A stretch of 8,448 nt of DNA, from contig CAAGIQ010000109.1 of assembly GCA_900769965.1 (NCBI GenBank), forward strand, positions 1 through 8,448, read 5' to 3'. Position 1 is the stretch's first letter, and the number at the start of each line of letters is the position of its first letter. Positions 1-6,425 of this stretch are shown here, piece after piece. A program made the position numbers and the translations under genes. This DNA comes from Bacilli bacterium. GTDB lineage: Bacteria; Bacillota_I; Bacilli_A; RFN20; CAG-288. The notes below the pieces were generated by a model, which made no database searches, was not told the DNA's origin, and was given only the letters and a program-made list of their open reading frames with translations.

Positions 1-394
1 AGACTTCTACTAATTTAGAGTAATCTTCTTCAAAAGACTTATCAGCTTTTAAGCTTTCTACTACTGAACCGACAACAGCCTTTTCAATCTCACCAGTAGA
101 TTTTAAGCTTACGACTAAAGATAAGTTCTCATATGGTCTATAGGCTTGATCGATAATATCGTAATCGAAAGTTTCCGCAACGATGATACCTTTGTCGTAT
201 AAACCTTTGTTAAGGATTTCATTTAATACGTTAGCTGTAAAAGCTCTAAAGATATTACCAGCTCCAAAGTGAACCCATGTCGGTTCTCTTAAGGTGTTTT
301 CTTTTACTTTCTTGATATCGTAAGTTGGTAACTTATAACCTTTAGCTTTAAACTCATCAAGGTTTTTATTTTCTAATACATCGATTAATTTCAT
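1..394 (-). CDS. uxuB: Fructuronate reductase / D-mannonate oxidoreductase, N-terminal part (3' end off window)
   Basis: This is the partial N-terminal 131 codons of a polyol-specific long-chain dehydrogenase. The family includes mannitol dehydrogenase and fructuronate reductase, which interconverts fructuronate and mannonate with NAD(H) in the cytoplasm. Residues 40-52 read WVHFGAGNIFRAF, the family's N-terminal nucleotide-binding signature (GxGxxxR at 44-50). The start is ATG at 394-392, which overlaps the TGA of uxuA (393-391) as ATGA. GAGG-containing sequence inside the end of uxuA can serve as its ribosome binding site, so translational coupling is likely. The specific call as fructuronate reductase rests on the tight link to mannonate dehydratase; the sequence alone would also allow another mannitol-dehydrogenase-family enzyme such as tagaturonate or altronate oxidoreductase. 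The catalytic lysine region lies outside the window. Confidence 0.85.
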   Translation of the reverse strand, partial: MKLIDVLENKNLDEFKAKGYKLPTYDIKKVKENTLREPTWVHFGAGNIFRAFTANVLNEILNKGLYDKGIIVAETFDYDIIDQAYRPYENLSLVVSLKSTGEIEKAVVGSVVESLKADKSFEEDYSKLVEV

Positions 395-1488
395 CTTTTC
401 TTTTCCTCGTCTAAGCGATCGAGCAAATCTAATACACCTAGCATGTATTGAGTACCTAAGGCTCTATCGTATTTGCCATAACCTGGTCTACAGGTACCTG
501 GACCTTCTTCCCAGAGTTGACGTCCGTGATCCGGTCTAATAACTCCGTCAAATCCGCAATCGTGATAGGCTCTTAAGATCTCGATAATTCCGGTTTCACC
601 ACAGCAGTCGCGATGAGCGGCCTCTGAGAAATCACCGTTTTCAAAATGGTGGATATTTCTAACGTGAGCAAAAGCGATACGTGAGCAGTGTTTTCTAATG
701 ATTTCCGCGCAATTATTCTTAGGGTTAGCATTTAAACTACCAGAACATAAAGTTAAGCAGTTATATGGATTATCAACTAACTTTAAGAACTTAGCGATAC
801 TTTCCTCATCGACTAATAGACGTGGAAGACCAAAGATATCCCATGGTGGATCATCCATGTGAATAGCCATCTTGATTCCTGTAGCTTCACAAGTTGGCAT
901 TATAGCTTCTAAGAAATATTTTAAGTTCTCCCATAACTTCTCTTTAGTAACAGGAGCATAGGCTTTAAACAATTCATCTAACTTAGCCATTCTTTCCTTT
1001 TCCCAACCCGGGAAAGTCATGTTGTACTTTTCGGTGAAGTTAAGGATGTAGTTAGCCATCGACTTGTAGTCGGTCATGATCTTGCTTTTTTCGTAAAACA
1101 AAGCTGTTGATCCGTCCCCTACCGGATGGAAAAGATCAGTTCTAGTCCAGTCGAATACTGGCATGAAGTTATAACAGATTACTTTAACCCCGTATTTAGC
1201 TAAGTTAACGATACACTTTTTATAGTTTTCAATTAGCGCATCTCTAGTAGGTTTACCGATTTTGATGTCATCGTGAACGTTAACAGATTCGACAACATCA
1301 GCGTCAAATCCATAAGAATGAATCTCATCTACCGCTTCTTTAATTTCATTTTCTTCCCAAACTTCTCCCGGCATCTTGTGATGCAAAGCCCAGACGATGC
1401 TAGTAACTCCTGGAATCTGTTTGATGTCTTGTAATGATACAGGGTCATTATCTCTCCCGTACCATCTCCATCCCATTTTAATAGCCAT
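391..1488 (-). CDS. uxuA: D-mannonate dehydratase
   Basis: The product is a 365-residue enzyme that removes water from D-mannonate to give 2-keto-3-deoxy-D-gluconate in glucuronate breakdown. The length suits the shorter Gram-positive form. The TIM-barrel protein opens with a typical start (MGWRWYG at 5-11). Candidate Mn2+ ligands are all visible: His210 (IHMDDPPWD), Cys248 (LCSGS), His275 (AHVRN), and Asp320-His321 (RPDHGR). These match the His/Cys/His/Asp set known for the family. The start is ATG at 1488-1486, preceded by a strong AGGAGG ribosome binding site (rc of 1494-1499) seven bases away. Its stop overlaps the start of uxuB. The TauE-like gene lies 131 bp upstream on the same strand with no clear terminator between them, so read-through is possible. 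No missing residue or frameshift is seen. Confidence 0.97.
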   Translation of the reverse strand: MAIKMGWRWYGRDNDPVSLQDIKQIPGVTSIVWALHHKMPGEVWEENEIKEAVDEIHSYGFDADVVESVNVHDDIKIGKPTRDALIENYKKCIVNLAKYGVKVICYNFMPVFDWTRTDLFHPVGDGSTALFYEKSKIMTDYKSMANYILNFTEKYNMTFPGWEKERMAKLDELFKAYAPVTKEKLWENLKYFLEAIMPTCEATGIKMAIHMDDPPWDIFGLPRLLVDEESIAKFLKLVDNPYNCLTLCSGSLNANPKNNCAEIIRKHCSRIAFAHVRNIHHFENGDFSEAAHRDCCGETGIIEILRAYHDCGFDGVIRPDHGRQLWEEGPGTCRPGYGKYDRALGTQYMLGVLDLLDRLDEEKKR

Positions 1489-1521
1489 ATGTCCCTCCTA
1501 ACTATTTAGATGTATTTACAC

Positions 1522-1537
1522 ATATGTTGTAACATAT
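1522..1537. promoter_or_regulatory. Candidate operator palindrome and weak promoter upstream of uxuA
   Basis: The sequence ATATGTT-GT-AACATAT has perfect 7-bp arms around a 2-bp centre. It lies 34 bp upstream of the uxuA start. On the minus strand a weak promoter can be drawn with TTGTGC (1560-1555) and TATGTT (1536-1531), 18 bp apart, which places the palindrome over the -10 box. A repressor such as a GntR- or LacI-type uronate regulator would fit, but no such regulator gene is in the window. The palindrome is seen; its role is inferred. Confidence 0.4.
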
Positions 1538-1619
1538 AAATTTTTGTTTTGTAAGCACAAAAGATAAATATGCTAAATAAGATATATAAATCGTGTTTTT
1601 TGGAAATTTAGTAATAGAA

Positions 1620-2405
1620 TTACAAGGAATATTTAACGATGTTGAAAACGCAGATAAGAGCGATAACAACGTTAAGAACGAAGAAAAGAATATTAACCAT
1701 CTTCTCATCCATCTTCTTATCTAAGATTCTTCCGATTATGCCGCCTATTATGCCGCCTAGTGCCATAACAACTAAGAAGTACCATTCAAAAGAAGGAACT
1801 GACATAGTCGCTAAAGAATAGATTAAGGATGCCACTTGAGAAATCAAGATAACACATAAGGAGTTTTTAGCAGCAGTCTTAGTATCCATCGAGAAGAAGA
1901 AAGAGAACACGACTAAATTTATTGGTCCTCCACCTATTCCTAAAAACGAAGACATGATACCTAAAACTATTCCTATGAAAACAAAAACGAAAATATTAGA
2001 AATGTTATGAGTCTTAATCTTAGATTTAAACGCGGTGTAAATAAAGATCATGATAGTTAATGCCATCAATATCGCCGATTGAATAATAGCTACCGTATTA
2101 GATCCGTCGGAGATGAGTTTAAAGACAACTTTTCCAACTACCCCTCCTACAGCTGCACCGATTCCAAGAGGAACAGCCGTTTTAACTTCAAGACCTTTTT
2201 CCTTTTTAACTACCATCATCGTAGTAGAATAAGCAGACATTGCAAGAACTGTACAACCTGAAAGGAAACTCGCTTGAGAGATAGTAAGTAAACCGAAAGC
2301 GTCGACAACAGGTTTGATGATTACTCCGCCTCCAACACCACAAATAGCACCGATAATAGATGCTAGAAAGCAGATGAGAAACAAAGAGATAACAACTACA
2401 GCCAT
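1620..2405 (-). CDS. TauE/SafE-family (DUF81) membrane transporter
   Basis: This is a 261-residue polytopic membrane protein with about eight hydrophobic segments, of normal length for the family. It shows the family's internal duplication: a glycine-rich motif near the start of each half, GAICGVGGG at 19-27 and SSFLGIGGGP at 152-161. Members move small anions such as sulfite, sulfoacetate or other organic acids across the cytoplasmic membrane, but the substrate cannot be read from sequence. The start is ATG at 2405-2403 with an AGGAG ribosome binding site (rc of 2413-2417) seven bases upstream. It lies just upstream of uxuA on the same strand and could be co-transcribed, which hints at an organic or sugar acid substrate; this is inference. 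The gene is complete, with no disruptions. Confidence 0.88.
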   Translation of the reverse strand: MAVVVISLFLICFLASIIGAICGVGGGVIIKPVVDAFGLLTISQASFLSGCTVLAMSAYSTTMMVVKKEKGLEVKTAVPLGIGAAVGGVVGKVVFKLISDGSNTVAIIQSAILMALTIMIFIYTAFKSKIKTHNISNIFVFVFIGIVLGIMSSFLGIGGGPINLVVFSFFFSMDTKTAAKNSLCVILISQVASLIYSLATMSVPSFEWYFLVVMALGGIIGGIIGRILDKKMDEKMVNILFFVLNVVIALICVFNIVKYSL

Positions 2406-2435
2406 ATGTGGACTCCTAACTTAAGAAAGACTTAT

Positions 2436-2476
2436 ATTATATAAGCTTTTAAATAACGCTTACTATTTAAATTATA
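2436..2476 (-). promoter_or_regulatory. Candidate promoter(s) of the TauE-like gene
   Basis: Two perfect TATAAT hexamers occur on the minus strand upstream of the transporter gene, at 2441-2436 and 2476-2471. The nearer one would start transcription about 24 bases before the start codon, leaving room for the AGGAG site. Neither has a good -35 box at 17 bp spacing, so an activator or a weak promoter is possible. Confidence 0.4.
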
Positions 2477-2541
2477 CACTATGAAGCGCTATTACTATAA
2501 GTGGGGTCTAGGACATCCTAACTAAGACAAAAATAAGAATC

Positions 2542-2570
2542 TTGATTAAGAAAAGTTTATAGGCTATAAC
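2542..2570 (+). promoter_or_regulatory. Sigma-A-type promoter of the first lipoprotein gene
   Basis: TTGATT (2542-2547) and TATAAC (2565-2570) are 17 bp apart, a good match to the housekeeping consensus. The expected transcription start falls at about 2577-2579, on or just before the ATG at 2579. The mRNA would therefore have little or no leader. Confidence 0.6.
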
Positions 2571-2578
2571 TTAGTAGT

Positions 2579-3721
2579 ATGAAAAAGAAAACGATATTCT
2601 TATTAACTATTATTACTGCGTTAACTTCATGTAACTCCACTACTTCTGAAGTGCTAACTACATCTAGCAATACGACTACTTCTAACACTTCTATTAACAC
2701 TTCTTCATCTATTAACGATACTGAAGTAATAGAAGAAAAGAAGTTTTCAAATGTCCACAAAATAGATAAGTTAAAATCATATTCTTTCGATTTATTCCAA
2801 GTGGAAAGAGATGTAAAAGTAAAACAAAATATACACGGAGAAATAAAAGTTAATAAGCCTCATTATTTCTACGGAAACGTCAACTCTTTAAAAATAACTC
2901 CAGATACCGGTTATAGGGTATCTCTCATCCTAAGAAACAGCTTATTTTATTCTCAAGACTACCCATACTTTTATACTAACTCAGCTGATACTTACGAAGC
3001 TCTATTCGTAAAAGAAGATAAAAAAGCTATAACTTTCTTAGATGAATCATATAAGTTAATAGAACAGGTAGAATTAGAAAAAGAAGATGATTTACCTTCT
3101 TACCCTTATAAAGAAAGAGAAGGTTACGACTTAGTTATAAACTCAAAAGTTAATTCCGAAACTAAAGACGTCGTTTTTGTCCCTTCTTATTTTAAGAAAG
3201 CCACCCCTGAAGTAGAGCTAGTAAATCTCAGCATCAACGAGTTAGACTACACCTCTTCTTCTTTAGTGTCTTTTACTCCTTCGCCTTCCGATCTCTTCTT
3301 TGAAGCCTATTATAAAGATGATGAATTAGTATCAACAAATAAGAGCTACAAGACTAGGTTAATACACGATTTAAAGATGGAAGCAACATTCACCACCTCA
3401 CCTTTATCAAGCATTCCTTTGATAAGTTTAGATAAACAATACATCAAAAAAGGAGATGAGATTATTATTAGAGGTGAATATAACGCTTTAGAAAATAACA
3501 CTCTAGTAGAAATAGGTGTCGCCTATAAAGAGAAAAAAGATGATCTATTAGATAACGCCACCCTAGTAAACTTAGTTAACACCGATGAGGAAGATAATTC
3601 ATTCACTCTAGGTTTAGAATATAAAAAAGGCTACTATCAAGGTTATCTAACTTATAGATTAGTTGAAAACAAAGGGATAAGTTACATAACTTACCTAAGT
3701 AATATCTGCGAAATAAGATAA
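2579..3721 (+). CDS. Putative surface lipoprotein with degenerate InlB-like (Flg_new-type) repeats
   Basis: The 380-residue product has a lipoprotein signal peptide: MKKK, a hydrophobic core (5-15), then the lipobox LTSC with lipidated Cys18. A Ser/Thr/Asn-rich linker follows to about residue 46. Residues 148-208 resemble the InlB B-repeat beta-grasp fold (ITFLDESYKLIEQ, then LPSYPY, then GY at 182-183, then VVFVPSY). Residues about 95-146 and 218-272 resemble the divergent InlB repeat (GYRV; EAYYKDDELVSTNKSY followed by LKMEATF). These are pattern matches by eye. The usual GW pairs are missing, so the repeats are degenerate. Residues 276-380 are not recognised. The start is fixed by the signal peptide and by an in-frame stop at 2567-2569; there is no ribosome binding site. 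It is probably anchored on the outer face of the membrane. Function unknown; adhesion or glycan binding is a guess. Confidence 0.8.
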   Translation: MKKKTIFLLTIITALTSCNSTTSEVLTTSSNTTTSNTSINTSSSINDTEVIEEKKFSNVHKIDKLKSYSFDLFQVERDVKVKQNIHGEIKVNKPHYFYGNVNSLKITPDTGYRVSLILRNSLFYSQDYPYFYTNSADTYEALFVKEDKKAITFLDESYKLIEQVELEKEDDLPSYPYKEREGYDLVINSKVNSETKDVVFVPSYFKKATPEVELVNLSINELDYTSSSLVSFTPSPSDLFFEAYYKDDELVSTNKSYKTRLIHDLKMEATFTTSPLSSIPLISLDKQYIKKGDEIIIRGEYNALENNTLVEIGVAYKEKKDDLLDNATLVNLVNTDEEDNSFTLGLEYKKGYYQGYLTYRLVENKGISYITYLSNICEIR

Positions 3722-3743
3722 ATAGGTATAGATTCTAGAAATC

Positions 3744-3768
3744 CAATAGAATATAAAGCTTTCTATTG
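3744..3768 (+). terminator. Weak candidate terminator after the first lipoprotein gene
   Basis: CAATAGAA (3744-3751) pairs with TTCTATTG (3761-3768) across a 9-base loop and is followed by CTTTTAG. It lies 22 bp past the stop codon. The stem is AT-rich and the T run short, so it would be inefficient. Confidence 0.35.
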
Positions 3769-3828
3769 CTTTTAGCATATAATTCTTTAAGTGTGCAATA
3801 TAACACTAATGCTTAATCTTTATAAAAA

Positions 3829-3883
3829 TATACCCAACCAATTGAAATATACCCAACTTTTTGATGTGTTTTGGTTGGGTATA
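3829..3883. repeat. 13-bp perfect inverted repeat with a second competing left arm
   Basis: TATACCCAACCAA (3829-3841) is the exact reverse complement of TTGGTTGGGTATA (3871-3883). A second copy of the first ten bases, TATACCCAAC, lies at 3848-3857, so the right arm could pair with either copy. AAAAA flanks both outer ends (3824-3828 and 3884-3888). This resembles a tiny miniature inverted-repeat element with a target duplication, but the flanks are low-complexity. It could also fold as an RNA hairpin with two exclusive forms. Confidence 0.65.
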
Positions 3884-3909
3884 AAAAAGAACTAACAAAT
3901 GAGGTGTAC

Positions 3910-3928
3910 CCAATAAACTGGTTATTGG
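3910..3928 (+). repeat. Hairpin CCAATAA/TTATTGG
   Basis: Seven-bp arms (3910-3916 and 3922-3928) surround the loop ACTGG. The 3' arm ends in the two G residues that begin the GGAG in front of the short reading frame at 3940, so the hairpin could mask that ribosome binding site if the region is transcribed. Confidence 0.45.
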
Positions 3929-3976
3929 AGAGTCTTAAAATGATTTGCTTAGGCTATCAATCGTTAACTAAAACTA

Positions 3977-4029
3977 GGTAAAAAATTACAAGTGTTAGTA
4001 TATTTTTACTTTATTATCTATTTTTTACC
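3977..4029. repeat. 10-bp inverted repeat GGTAAAAAAT/ATTTTTTACC
   Basis: Perfect 10-bp arms at 3977-3986 and 4020-4029 are separated by 33 AT-rich bases. The left arm covers the stop codon of the short reading frame at 3940-3981. The right arm sits about 40 bp before the -10 box of the esterase gene. It may be chance in AT-rich DNA, but ten exact pairs are notable. Confidence 0.4.
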
Positions 4030-4068
4030 ACTAAGCTTTTATCACGTTTAAAAAGGGCTTTATCTTTT

Positions 4069-4094
4069 TATAATATGCTTAGAGGTATAAATTT
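4069..4094 (+). promoter_or_regulatory. -10 box and ribosome binding site of the esterase lipoprotein gene
   Basis: A perfect TATAAT lies at 4069-4074; the -35 region (GTTTAA at 4046-4051) is poor. Transcription would start near 4081. AGAGG at 4081-4085 lies nine bases before the ATG at 4095, giving a very short leader of about 14 bases. Confidence 0.5.
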
Positions 4095-5063
4095 ATGAAA
4101 AAGAACATATTAAAGTTGGGTCTTGCTTCTTCAATCTTATTAATAAACTCGTGTAATAGCACCACATCTTCTTTACCTCCTTCCTCTTCCTCTAAGGAAA
4201 GAGATAACATAGCTAAAGTTTTTGTCATGTGCGGTCAATCGAACATGGAAGGTAATACCAAAATAGATAATTTCGAAGCTTTCTGTAAAGACACCTCAAG
4301 AGAATATAATAACTACGTAAAATTTGGATTTAAGAAAACGAGAATTAGCTACTGGACTAGTAAAAGCGGAAACTACTCTAACCCAGTTGATCCAATAGCG
4401 GGAAAATTTAGAAGCATAAGATTAGGTCAAGGTTTTACTTTAAACCATTTCGGACCTGAGATAGGAATCGCTGAAAGACTAGATACTGTTTTAGACGAAG
4501 AAAACGATAACCCAGTATATTTCATAAAGTTTACAAAAGGCGCCACAGGCTTAGCTAATAAAGATGAATGGTTACCTCCTTCAATGGGAGGAAACAGCTC
4601 CTCTTTATACACCATGATGCTAACTTTTGTTCATAACAATTTAAAACTTATAGAAAACGAAGGATATATCCCTGATTTAAAAGGTTTCCTCTGGATGCAA
4701 GGAGAAACCGATTCAGGTGGTGGAATAGAAACTGAAAACTACGAAGCTAACACCAGAGGTTTAATCGAAAGCTTTAGAGAAGAATTTAAAGACTATGCTA
4801 AAACGAAGATAGCTTTTATCGATGCGGCTATATCGGAAAAATCGATCTGGAGCGCTCAGGAAAGAATAAATCAAGCTAAACAAAACGTCGCTTCAGAAAA
4901 AGAAGAGAACTACTACATCGAAACTAGAGCGAATGGATTAGACTTAAACGTTGGAGACGAGGAACATGGAGGTGGAGATATCTACCACTACAACATCGAC
5001 TCTATGGTTAAACTAGGTAATGCCTTTGCCGATGTAATAATAGATAATAACCTTTTAATTTAA
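4095..5063 (+). CDS. Lipoprotein SGNH/SASA-family carbohydrate esterase (sialate O-acetylesterase / CE6-like)
   Basis: This 322-residue exported lipoprotein has a hydrophobic signal ending in the lipobox INSC with lipidated Cys20, then a short Ser/Thr/Pro linker (21-34). The catalytic domain carries the SGNH blocks in order: GQSNMEG at 47-53 with nucleophile Ser49, FGPEIG at 119-124, the WMQGETD block at 200-206, and a C-terminal D-x-x-H at 295-298 supplying the probable catalytic Asp295 and His298. This pattern is typical of the SASA (DUF303) family, whose members remove acetyl groups from sialic acids or from plant polysaccharides such as acetylxylan. The substrate is not determined. It acts at the outer face of the membrane. 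Its first post-lipidation residues (SCNSTTS) match those of the lipoprotein upstream. A terminator follows directly. The nearby uronate genes suggest glycan feeding, which is inference. Confidence 0.9.
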   Translation: MKKNILKLGLASSILLINSCNSTTSSLPPSSSSKERDNIAKVFVMCGQSNMEGNTKIDNFEAFCKDTSREYNNYVKFGFKKTRISYWTSKSGNYSNPVDPIAGKFRSIRLGQGFTLNHFGPEIGIAERLDTVLDEENDNPVYFIKFTKGATGLANKDEWLPPSMGGNSSSLYTMMLTFVHNNLKLIENEGYIPDLKGFLWMQGETDSGGGIETENYEANTRGLIESFREEFKDYAKTKIAFIDAAISEKSIWSAQERINQAKQNVASEKEENYYIETRANGLDLNVGDEEHGGGDIYHYNIDSMVKLGNAFADVIIDNNLLI

Positions 5064-5071
5064 GAGATTTA

Positions 5072-5105
5072 AAAACGAATGGATTCGTGATTTTCCATTC
5101 GTTTT
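5072..5105. terminator. Bidirectional intrinsic terminator between convergent genes
   Basis: AAAACGAATGGA (5072-5083) pairs exactly with TCCATTCGTTTT (5094-5105) around a 10-base loop. On the plus strand a T-rich run follows (5102-5113). On the minus strand the stem ends in TTTT followed by T and AAAT. It lies 8 bp after the esterase stop and 6 bp before the aldolase stop, so it can end both transcripts. Confidence 0.85.
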
Positions 5106-5111
5106 ATTTTT

Positions 5112-6056
5112 TTATAACTTGTTATCGCTACCTAGAACGTTAAGAATCTTGTGTTCGACGATTTCTTGGATGTTTGCTCTAGCTACTTTTAAATAGCCTC
5201 TTGGATCAAAATTGGTTTTGTTAGTAGCTAGTTCTCTTCTTAAGACTCCTGTAAATGCTAGTCTTAAGTCTGAGTCGATATTGATCTTACACACTGAAGA
5301 TTTAGCTGCTTTTCTTAGTAGATCTTCGCTTACTCCGATAGCGTCAACTATATTACCACCGTACTCGTTAATCATTTCAACATATTCTTGAATAACCGAA
5401 GATGCTCCGTGAAGAACGATTGGGAAATCCGGTAACTTCTTTTCGATTTCTTCTAAAATATCGAATCTTAATGAAGGGTTAGTTCCTTTTTTGTATTTAA
5501 AAGCTCCATGAGATGTTCCTATAGCGATAGCTAAGGAATCTACTCCGGTTCTCGAAACGAAATCTACGACCATGTTTGGATCGGTGTAGCTAGATTCCCC
5601 TTCTTTTACTACTACTTCATCTTCGATACCTTCTAATGTACCAAGTTCACCTTCGACTGTTACATATCTATCTAAAGAGTGGGCGTAATCGCAAACTCTT
5701 TTAGTTAAAGCGACATTCTCTTCATATGGTAAAGAAGATCCATCGATCATAACCGAAGTAAAGCCGTTATCGATGCATTCTTTACAGATTTCAAATGTGG
5801 CTCCGTGATCTAGGTGCAATGCGATTTCTAGTTCTGGATGTTCTTCTAAAGCCGCTTTAACTAAATGAACAATATAAGGAATTCTCGCGTAGTTCATAGC
5901 GCCTTTAGAGACTTGTAAGATAACCGGGGATTTTAACTTAGCACAGGCATCGACGATACCTTGGATGATCTCCATATTGTTTACGTTAAAAGCTCCGATA
6001 GCGTATTTCCCTTCATATGCTTTCTTAAACATGTGTCTAGTATCAACTAATGGCAT
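5112..6056 (-). CDS. fba: Class II fructose-1,6-bisphosphate aldolase
   Basis: The product is a 314-residue cytoplasmic glycolytic enzyme that splits fructose 1,6-bisphosphate into dihydroxyacetone phosphate and glyceraldehyde 3-phosphate. The zinc-dependent class II features are present: HLDHG at 81-85 with catalytic Asp83 and metal ligand His84, VEGELG at 134-139 (Glu137), GTSHGAFK at 180-187 with ligand His183, and VLHGASS at 214-220 with ligand His216. NINIDSD-like phosphate-binding sequence appears as KINIDSD at 257-263. The start is ATG at 6056-6054 with GAGAGG ten bases upstream (rc of 6067-6072), a rather wide spacing. A related activity, tagatose-bisphosphate aldolase, cannot be fully excluded, but the sequence favours fructose bisphosphate. 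An XRE gene ends 63 bp upstream; a private promoter in that gap is likely. Confidence 0.95.
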   Translation of the reverse strand: MPLVDTRHMFKKAYEGKYAIGAFNVNNMEIIQGIVDACAKLKSPVILQVSKGAMNYARIPYIVHLVKAALEEHPELEIALHLDHGATFEICKECIDNGFTSVMIDGSSLPYEENVALTKRVCDYAHSLDRYVTVEGELGTLEGIEDEVVVKEGESSYTDPNMVVDFVSRTGVDSLAIAIGTSHGAFKYKKGTNPSLRFDILEEIEKKLPDFPIVLHGASSVIQEYVEMINEYGGNIVDAIGVSEDLLRKAAKSSVCKINIDSDLRLAFTGVLRRELATNKTNFDPRGYLKVARANIQEIVEHKILNVLGSDNKL

Positions 6057-6074
6057 AAAAAAATAACCTCTCTT

Positions 6075-6120
6075 TAAGTTAAGTATAACTTATAGGAAAG
6101 AGATTATTAATGTATACATT
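6075..6120 (-). promoter_or_regulatory. Candidate fba promoter with two palindromes
   Basis: On the minus strand TATACT (6087-6082) lies 17 bp downstream of TTAATA (6110-6105). The inverted repeat TAAGTTA-AGTA... has arms at 6075-6081 and 6086-6092 and overlaps the -10 box. A perfect 12-bp palindrome, AATGTATACATT (6109-6120), touches the upstream edge of the -35 box and the stop codon of the preceding gene. Both are plausible operators; no binding protein is identified. Confidence 0.45.
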
Positions 6121-6425
6121 TATTTATTCTTGGTGCTTAATATATGCACGAGCTCTTTAACTGCTCTTTTTTCATCTTTAGAAAGTATCCTATATTCTCT
6201 AACTAGTTTCTTTTCTTCTTTAGAAGCAATTAAAGAGTTACATTCCTCGTTAAAAAATTCTGCCAGAGATATGCCAAACGCCTGGCAAATCTGATTTAAC
6301 GTGTCGATTTTAGTACAAGTTTTTCTTTCAAACATGTTAGCTAAAGTCGATTGGGTGATACCGGATTCCATCGACAATTTATATGTCGACCAACCTTTTC
6401 TTTCTGCAACTACCTGTTGCGTGAT
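6120..6425 (-). CDS. Small XRE/Cro-type HTH regulator lacking a normal start codon
   Basis: The open frame encodes a helix-turn-helix domain (ERKGWSTYKLSMESG, then ITQSTLANMF as the recognition region, then TKIDTLNQICQAFGISLAEFF) and a charged C-terminal tail with EKKLVREYRILSKDEKRAVKEL. Such proteins are cytoplasmic DNA-binding repressors. Coordinates here run from ATC at 6425-6423, which gives 101 residues and a complete HTH. An in-frame TAG lies at 6431-6429 and there is no ATG, GTG or TTG between it and TTG at 6377-6375. Starting at that TTG (85 residues) would delete helix 1, and it has no ribosome binding site. So the gene either uses a rare AUC-type start, is truncated, or has lost its start codon. 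It diverges from the XRE gene at 6474 and lies 63 bp upstream of fba. Confidence 0.7.
   Translation of the reverse strand: MTQQVVAERKGWSTYKLSMESGITQSTLANMFERKTCTKIDTLNQICQAFGISLAEFFNEECNSLIASKEEKKLVREYRILSKDEKRAVKELVHILSTKNK
6406..6420. promoter_or_regulatory. Candidate XRE operator between divergent regulator genes
   Basis: GCAAC-TACCT-GTTGC has 5-bp arms and a 5-bp centre and lies just upstream of the -10 box of the rightward regulator operon. It also falls at the 5' end of the leftward regulator's frame. XRE repressors often bind short symmetric sites in such divergent regions. A second inverted repeat, TCGACA/TGTCGA (6371-6376 and 6384-6389), lies inside the leftward frame. Function is inferred. 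Confidence 0.35.

Larger units (their letters stand above)
3722..4094. other. Non-coding stretch rich in inverted repeats
   Basis: This 373-bp gap between the two lipoprotein genes has no long reading frame. It holds four inverted repeats (3744-3768, 3829-3883, 3910-3928, 3977-4029), three direct copies of TACCCAA (starting 3831, 3850, 3907), one inverted copy (3876-3882), a 13-codon reading frame with a ribosome binding site (3940-3981), and the promoter of the downstream esterase gene. It could be a decayed mobile element or a structured RNA; neither can be settled from the sequence. Confidence 0.6.

Noticed and set aside
391..1488. Possible UGA-as-tryptophan code (Mollicutes-like)
   Set aside because: uxuA ends in TGA exactly at the coupled uxuB start, and all tryptophans in recognised motifs are TGG.
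1502..1708. Minus-strand 68-codon frame with a hydrophobic translation
   Set aside because: It overlaps the end of the TauE-like gene in another frame, has no ribosome site, and runs into the promoter region of uxuA.
2557..2760. Minus-strand 67-codon frame opposite the first lipoprotein gene
   Set aside because: It mirrors the Ser/Thr-rich linker of the lipoprotein and lacks start signals.
3821..3883. Inverted repeat as a minus-strand transcription terminator
   Set aside because: A T-rich run follows on that strand, but no minus-strand gene lies upstream of it; the nearest (fba) already has a terminator at 5072-5105.
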